Below, piece after piece: positions 17,201 to 19,482 of a stretch of DNA of 19,482 bases (position 1 is the first letter of the stretch; every line of letters begins with the position of its first letter). Source of the stretch: an uncultured Mollicutes bacterium (GTDB lineage Bacteria; Bacillota_I; Bacilli_A; Acholeplasmatales; Anaeroplasmataceae); contig CAMWJY010000003.1 of assembly GCA_947174685.1 (NCBI GenBank), forward strand, positions 1 through 19,482, written 5' to 3'. The notes under the pieces are model-generated. The model did no database searches, was not told the DNA's origin, and was given only the letters and a program-made list of their open reading frames with translations. A program made the translations under genes and the position numbers.

Positions 17201-18752
17201 TTTTGCATACTGTATTTCCTTACAAAGTGTTGTGATAGAAGAAGGTATGAAAGAGATTCCAGCTTATTTATTTGGCGCTGATTCATCTTTACTATCTGTA
17301 GAAATGAAGGGCGTTGAAGTGATTAATGAAGGTGCTTTCTATCGTTGTACACGTTTAAAGACAATTGATTTATCAACAGTCAAAGTGTTTGGTGAAAATG
17401 CATTTGAAAATTGTTCAGCTTTAACTAGATTAGATTTACTAGAGGCTACATTCTTAGGAGATGGTGCATTCTTTGCATGTCAAAATGTTGAAAGTATTTC
17501 TATTCCAAAGGTAGAATATATTGGAGAGCAAGCTTTAAGCTCTATTAATGTTGGTTCTATTCCATTACCTACTAGTTTAAATTTTGTTGCTCCTACAGCT
17601 TTTTATAATAATGAAAAGCAAACTGCATTTGTAGCAATTGTTGATGAGAATACAGTAGATACTGCAGTTTTAAATGATTATGCACAAATTATTAATGGTG
17701 CACTATATACAGCTTCACCTAATAAGAGGTTAGTATTAAGTGCTTATCCAACAGGTAAAATTAACGATGAATTTGTAGTTGCAGAAGGTACAGTTTATAT
17801 TGAAATATTTGCTGCTGCAAACAATCTATATCTTAAAAAACTTGTTTTGCCAGATTCATTAAAAATGATAGGAAATATGTCATTTAATGGTTGTAAAAAT
17901 CTAGAAACCGTTGAGTTTAGATCCACAGTAGCTCCGACATTAGAAAGTAGTTTGGCAGGAAGTAACGATGATTACAATTATGAAGAGGGTTCTCCTGTGT
18001 ATGAGCTATTTTATAAGTATTTAGCTTTCAATGGATTCTATCCACTTTATTATGGTCAATTTAAGAGTATGATTGGAACAACTACAAGAATGGAAATTGT
18101 TCTTCCTGCAAATGAAAAGATAGAGGGATATGACAGTCTTCTTTATTCTTTGTATTTTGATTTGGAAAACAGTACTAGATCATCTTTTGTTGCGCGTGAT
18201 GCAAATACCTTAAATTTCTTAGAAAAAATACAGTTTGTTCCAGAAGAAAATATAACGCTAAAGGATAGTAAAATTATTGTAGAAGCTAGAACGGCTTATA
18301 ATTCTATGAAGCAGGATTTAAAGGACTTCGGCTATACACAAGAGGAAATCGATGAAATGCTGAAGCGTTTAACAAATGCAGAAAGCATTATATATGGCTT
18401 AAATAGAGAAAATATTCTTCGTAAGCATGCTGAATTAATTAAGGAAATCGAAAAGTTAGAAATAACCTTTAGCTTAGATCAATTAGCATTGTATCAGGAA
18501 ATTTTGGCTAAACTAAATGCTGTAGATAAAAACGAGATAACCTATTTAGATACGACCAAGCTAGATAATTTCAAGTCTAACTATGAGTCTTATATTAGCT
18601 CAGTAGATGAGGATATAGAAATAATCAGTGCAATTAGTGAGCTACCTACAGCAGAGGTTTCAAGACAAAAAATGGTGGCTAAAATGATGTTGATTCATAA
18701 TCTAATTACATGTATTTCCTTACTTGGCCTTGGAAAGTATTGGTTTTTTTAA
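11274..18752 (+). CDS. Lipid-anchored S8 subtilisin-family protease with BspA-type leucine-rich repeats
   Basis: Predicted extracellular serine endopeptidase of 2492 residues. AGGGG ends 5 bases before ATG. The signal peptide ends in the lipobox LTSC (Cys22). Residues about 78-178 resemble an inhibitor I9 propeptide (NGFSATTT, then VKKI). The S8 domain has all key residues: Asp222 in VLDSGFD, His293 in HGTHVAGI, oxyanion Asn389 in AASND and Ser615 in GTSMASP. A PA domain is inserted at about 485-563, and an Fn3-like region at about 687-840 ends with SIPFLAFFGDW, as in lactocepin and C5a peptidase. Big_2 domains lie at about 1174-1226 and 1303-1356. Residues about 1364-2224 hold roughly 30 BspA/Treponema-type LRRs. 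The end is helical (about 2326-2470), with a short hydrophobic tail. Family membership is secure; substrate is unknown, and the LRRs probably bind the target or host surface. The next gene starts 10 bases downstream. Confidence 0.96.
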   Translation: MKKNIKRLLILCILFLGVLTSCGVSNKDDNTIVKQDEGKEQVQHLNVTQAELISKITDNEKYLNPNLLYNVERLEDNDRIGIIITLDNAGLADTYFNKAGYYDSIGAYAASATGKAISSEMIKNQETLAKHLLDSGYIESVNHNYTTLLNGFSATTTYGSYKKLVKLGIVKKITISEAYAMPKVTTGDHNAVENIVDVYETGIFNSSTVEYTGENTAVAVLDSGFDVHHSVFGSMPNHPMISKDDVNNVLATTKASSFTAGLKAEDVYVNRKIPFAYDYADKDPDVTPFDSEHGTHVAGIIGGSDSVITGVAVNTQLVLLKVFGDLTTGAKTEDILAALEDAVLLDVDAINMSLGTSCGFSRLEDEDYLNSVYDKIEEAGISLIIAASNDYSSAYGGEASNTNKVTNPDSATVGAPSTYTAALSVASISGTKSKYISTEEGYVFFFDEANSASAKPYDFYEMLNLPDGKDAVYEYVTVPGNGLRINYSSIDVAGKVALVKRGENSFEEKAQIAYENGAIACIVYNNIGGDIIMSAGNNLKIPFCSISKDDGVYLASKNGGKLVFNNSNAAGPFMSDFSSWGPNPDLTLKPEITAHGGNIKSAVPGGGYDQLSGTSMASPNMCGIVVLIRQYLKERFPKYDAKAISKMANELLMSTANIALNEEGNVYSPRKQGAGLASLYNAVNTKAYLTVDGIDRAKLELGDDPKETGVYTLKFNINNLSNEKLSYSLSNVTLTESVSTSDADYVSEKAYILNPTSAIKVSGDGSVSNDVITVNANSVVSIEYTIRLSEADKKYIRNSFKNGMYVEGFAMLDSKNEDQINLSIPFLAFFGDWTKAPMFDKTYYEVESTAHDKAIDEEDKIKADYYATTPLGTYYYNYIIPLGSYVYTMDETLYDAIPATEEHAALSYDYNTINGITCVYAGLLRNAKKMTTIITNTLTGEVVYEHVNYNQLKAHYSGGQMPSYDLINLSIEELGLRNNTNYTFTMVGELDYGDGGAENNLNNSFSFSFYVDYETPIITDAQFRATYDKTKKQNRYYVDLFVYDNHYTQSVRPFTLLEEGLVSLCEYPTPVYGDKGTVNKVTLEITDYIDLLQYGEDGLVNGLGIMVDDYAMNSGYYYITLPGTNANDLYFADEAGEKITSYQTVVGQEVNLAQMLVSDDPLFNPADEYQTDYMERMDWTSSDSSIVRIHNGKIEGLAPGIATVTVRTVTNEGRYTTASISITVEQESLPVSYALSNSVDLKDLKFSYYDTIKAFIAGPERSEIGSTGDRTFFTETPTISFWPSEQVQIGYDIDPWNLDPSRYTLTWSSTNPTVASVDQTGLVTALKKGSARIMLRITVDGKQSNILASTPVTVKDEFIIEGRILTGYKGFGGDVVIPDDKGIMYIGSYAFALYTTDMSIKVDENDWDANKTPGVNETITSVTIPYDVTEIQKYAFFNCTSLSKVEFAVGPKDESCKTIREHAFEGCASLTDINSGYVQVIGDSAFKNCTSLKEFDFSKIYALGNAAFKGCTSLETVNITTLRNAWPETFADCTSLKNFISGANTKLSESMFENTALEDITIYSDRIAARAFANCKNLKSVDINKDVIYVGDFAFTGCSSLNSVQFSGSCDFIYKNAFSNLPITSFKFPNSKVELEEYIFLGCSKLTTVEIAANTEIEDNLGSIFQGCSALKNIIVDPANNLYSSNGNLLMNKAGDEIVLAVSGATYGAYKIPDGVKKIASGAFSGIQALSTLDLNQVEEVGSYAFAECGSLTTVTFPQNGIKLGRSAFEACSKLRTLANLNKLTEIADYAFSSIAVSSVELGDNVVVGEGSFGNNSNLKVVNLGANVKLGFGAFAACGGLTMVNVKGDGLEVGPYAFASCVKLATIDLSKAVGTIGVSAFENCQVLTKADLQNITRIEDFAFADCYKLATVNIPVVEYIGDAAFGAGSENSTSGASFTAINLPSSLKHIGEAAFYGCINLKSITIPANCEVIDYAFAYCISLQSVVIEEGMKEIPAYLFGADSSLLSVEMKGVEVINEGAFYRCTRLKTIDLSTVKVFGENAFENCSALTRLDLLEATFLGDGAFFACQNVESISIPKVEYIGEQALSSINVGSIPLPTSLNFVAPTAFYNNEKQTAFVAIVDENTVDTAVLNDYAQIINGALYTASPNKRLVLSAYPTGKINDEFVVAEGTVYIEIFAAANNLYLKKLVLPDSLKMIGNMSFNGCKNLETVEFRSTVAPTLESSLAGSNDDYNYEEGSPVYELFYKYLAFNGFYPLYYGQFKSMIGTTTRMEIVLPANEKIEGYDSLLYSLYFDLENSTRSSFVARDANTLNFLEKIQFVPEENITLKDSKIIVEARTAYNSMKQDLKDFGYTQEEIDEMLKRLTNAESIIYGLNRENILRKHAELIKEIEKLEITFSLDQLALYQEILAKLNAVDKNEITYLDTTKLDNFKSNYESYISSVDEDIEIISAISELPTAEVSRQKMVAKMMLIHNLITCISLLGLGKYWFF
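15364..17945 (+). repeat. About thirty BspA-type (LRR_5) leucine-rich repeats
   Basis: I count about 32 units following the pattern I-G-x-x-A-F-x-x-C-x-x-L-x-x-V-x-[LIF], each about 22-27 residues, such as IGDSAFKNCTSL and FGENAFENCSAL. This is the LRR class of Tannerella BspA, Treponema LrrA and Trichomonas surface proteins, which are known for binding host fibronectin, fibrinogen or other cells. Several units lose the Cys (for example MFENTALEDI) or are stretched (AAFGAGSENSTSG). The units are diverged at DNA level, so this array is old rather than freshly amplified. Confidence 0.92.
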
Positions 18753-18762
18753 GGGGGAATAA

Positions 18763-19425
18763 ATGATGAAAAAAAGATATTTATTCGTTTTATTAATGAC
18801 TTTTCTATTTGTTCTTGCTGGTTGTAAAAAAAAGCCAAAGCAAACAGAATTGGAGAAATTTATAAATAATATAGATGCCTCAGAAGAGGTTTTGACTGGA
18901 TATGAAGAAAAGGATAAAATTTTAGATGGTGAGATTGAAATTTATACCAAAGAATTAAGCTTTAAAGTGGAACGCGGTGAAGAAGTAAAAACTGAGGTTC
19001 ATCAATCAGAGCAAAGATTAAATTCTAATATACAGTCTACCGATTTGTTAGTTACAACAGAATATTCTTATATTACTATTGGAAACAAAAAGTATGAATT
19101 AACAAATGGAGGCAAGGAGGTAGCCTATACAATACCTACATATTATTTAACCTTTATGCTAAGCGAAGAAGACTTAGATGACGGATACACCTTAGTATCT
19201 GAGGGAGATACGAATATATTAACCTCTAAAATAAAAGAAGATCGAATTAAAGAATTCTTTTTAAACAAAAGTAATTTAAGTGTTCAAGACCTTCATATTG
19301 TCATAGAGGTTAAAAATGATAAATTGGTAAAAATGCAGGCAAATTATACAACCGCTAATGGTTTTCAAGCTTATATAGAATTTACTTATAGCTATGAAAA
19401 TGTAGAAATTGTTTATAATGCCTAA
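18763..19425 (+). CDS. Small lipoprotein of unknown function
   Basis: A 220-residue predicted lipoprotein. The signal peptide ends in the lipobox LAGC with Cys21, followed by KKKPK. AAGGGGG at 18751-18757 overlaps the stop of the protease and lies 5 or 8 bases before two consecutive ATG codons (18763, 18766); either could start the protein with no functional difference. The mature part begins with a short helix (about 27-37), then an acidic alpha/beta region, ending in paired strands with a YSYENVEI motif. The strand pattern, with a lone domain behind the lipobox, recalls LolA/LppX-like lipid-binding lipoproteins, but I see no diagnostic motif and do not assign a family. The 10-base gap suggests co-translation with the protease, so a chaperone, inhibitor or stabiliser role is possible, though speculative. 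Confidence 0.93.
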   Translation: MMKKRYLFVLLMTFLFVLAGCKKKPKQTELEKFINNIDASEEVLTGYEEKDKILDGEIEIYTKELSFKVERGEEVKTEVHQSEQRLNSNIQSTDLLVTTEYSYITIGNKKYELTNGGKEVAYTIPTYYLTFMLSEEDLDDGYTLVSEGDTNILTSKIKEDRIKEFFLNKSNLSVQDLHIVIEVKNDKLVKMQANYTTANGFQAYIEFTYSYENVEIVYNA

Positions 19426-19428
19426 TAT

Positions 19429-19437
19429 AGGAGGAGG
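19429..19437 (+). promoter_or_regulatory. Strong ribosome binding site of the last gene
   Basis: AGGAGGAGG lies 8 bases before the ATG at 19446, the strongest Shine-Dalgarno match in the window. It supports the truncated frame at the right edge as a real gene, co-transcribed with the small lipoprotein 20 bases upstream. Confidence 0.8.
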
Positions 19438-19445
19438 AAACAAGA

Positions 19446-19482
19446 ATGAAAAAAATAATGAGCCTAGTAATAGGAGCAATAG
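19446..19482 (+). CDS. Start of a gene with a signal-peptide-like N-terminus (partial)
   Basis: Only 12 codons are present before the window ends: MKKIMSLVIGAI, two lysines followed by a hydrophobic stretch, as in a Sec or lipoprotein signal peptide. Given four lipoprotein genes upstream, a fifth exported protein is likely, but whether a lipobox follows cannot be seen. The product is unknown. Confidence 0.75.
   Translation, partial: MKKIMSLVIGAI

Noticed and set aside
15364..17945. LRR array considered as a recently amplified DNA repeat
   Set aside because: The periodicity is clear in protein but the units are diverged at DNA level and vary in length, unlike the fresh tandem copies in the other two giants.
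18637..18660. ELPTAE near the protease C-terminus as a sortase signal
   Set aside because: The fourth position is Ala rather than Thr and no basic tail follows the hydrophobic stretch, so it does not fit LPXTG.
19276..19479. Minus-strand frame of 67 codons at the right edge
   Set aside because: It overlaps the small lipoprotein and the strong ribosome site of the next + strand gene; its Phe/Leu/Ile-rich product is the usual antisense of AT-rich coding DNA.

Overview
The window looks like a surface-lipoprotein locus from a low-GC, Firmicutes-type bacterium. The A/T-rich codons, strong AGGAGG-like ribosome sites and lipobox signal peptides point to Bacilli or a Mollicutes-related gut lineage (Erysipelotrichales, RF39 or Acholeplasma-like). 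That placement is inference. TGG is used for Trp throughout and the giant frames contain no internal TGA, so the Mycoplasma/Spiroplasma code (TGA = Trp) does not apply. There are no tRNA, rRNA, transposase or CRISPR sequences.

Layout: bases 1-214 are an AT-rich non-coding leader. It holds a probable terminator for an upstream gene outside the window (71-110), an extended -10 promoter (134-142) and the ribosome site of the first gene. Five genes follow, all on the + strand: a 1967-residue lipoprotein with InlB-type B-repeats (215-6118), a 1663-residue lipoprotein of Ig-like and beta modules (6202-11193), a 2492-residue lipoprotein subtilisin-family protease with BspA-type leucine-rich repeats (11274-18752), a 220-residue small lipoprotein (18763-19425), and the first 12 codons of a gene that begins like a signal peptide (from 19446). 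Gaps are 83, 80, 10 and 20 bases. The first two gaps each hold a hairpin and the last two are operon-tight. No gene-free stretch exceeds about 215 bases.

All four complete products carry a lipobox Cys, and none has an LPXTG sorting signal, so the locus puts very large modular proteins on the outer face of the cytoplasmic membrane by lipid anchoring. The protease has all its catalytic residues, an inhibitor I9 propeptide, a PA insert and an Fn3-like domain as in lactocepin/C5a-peptidase enzymes. To this it adds two Big_2 domains and about 30 BspA repeats. The two other giants look like adhesive or ligand-binding stalks. A plausible reading is one surface system for binding and degrading host or dietary protein, but substrate and partnership cannot be read from the sequence.

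The main leads are the protease-LRR fusion, the paradox that its lipid anchor sits upstream of a removable propeptide, an unassigned Tyr/Asp-rich beta module that appears to recur in the first two giants, and recent tandem duplications near the N-terminus of both.
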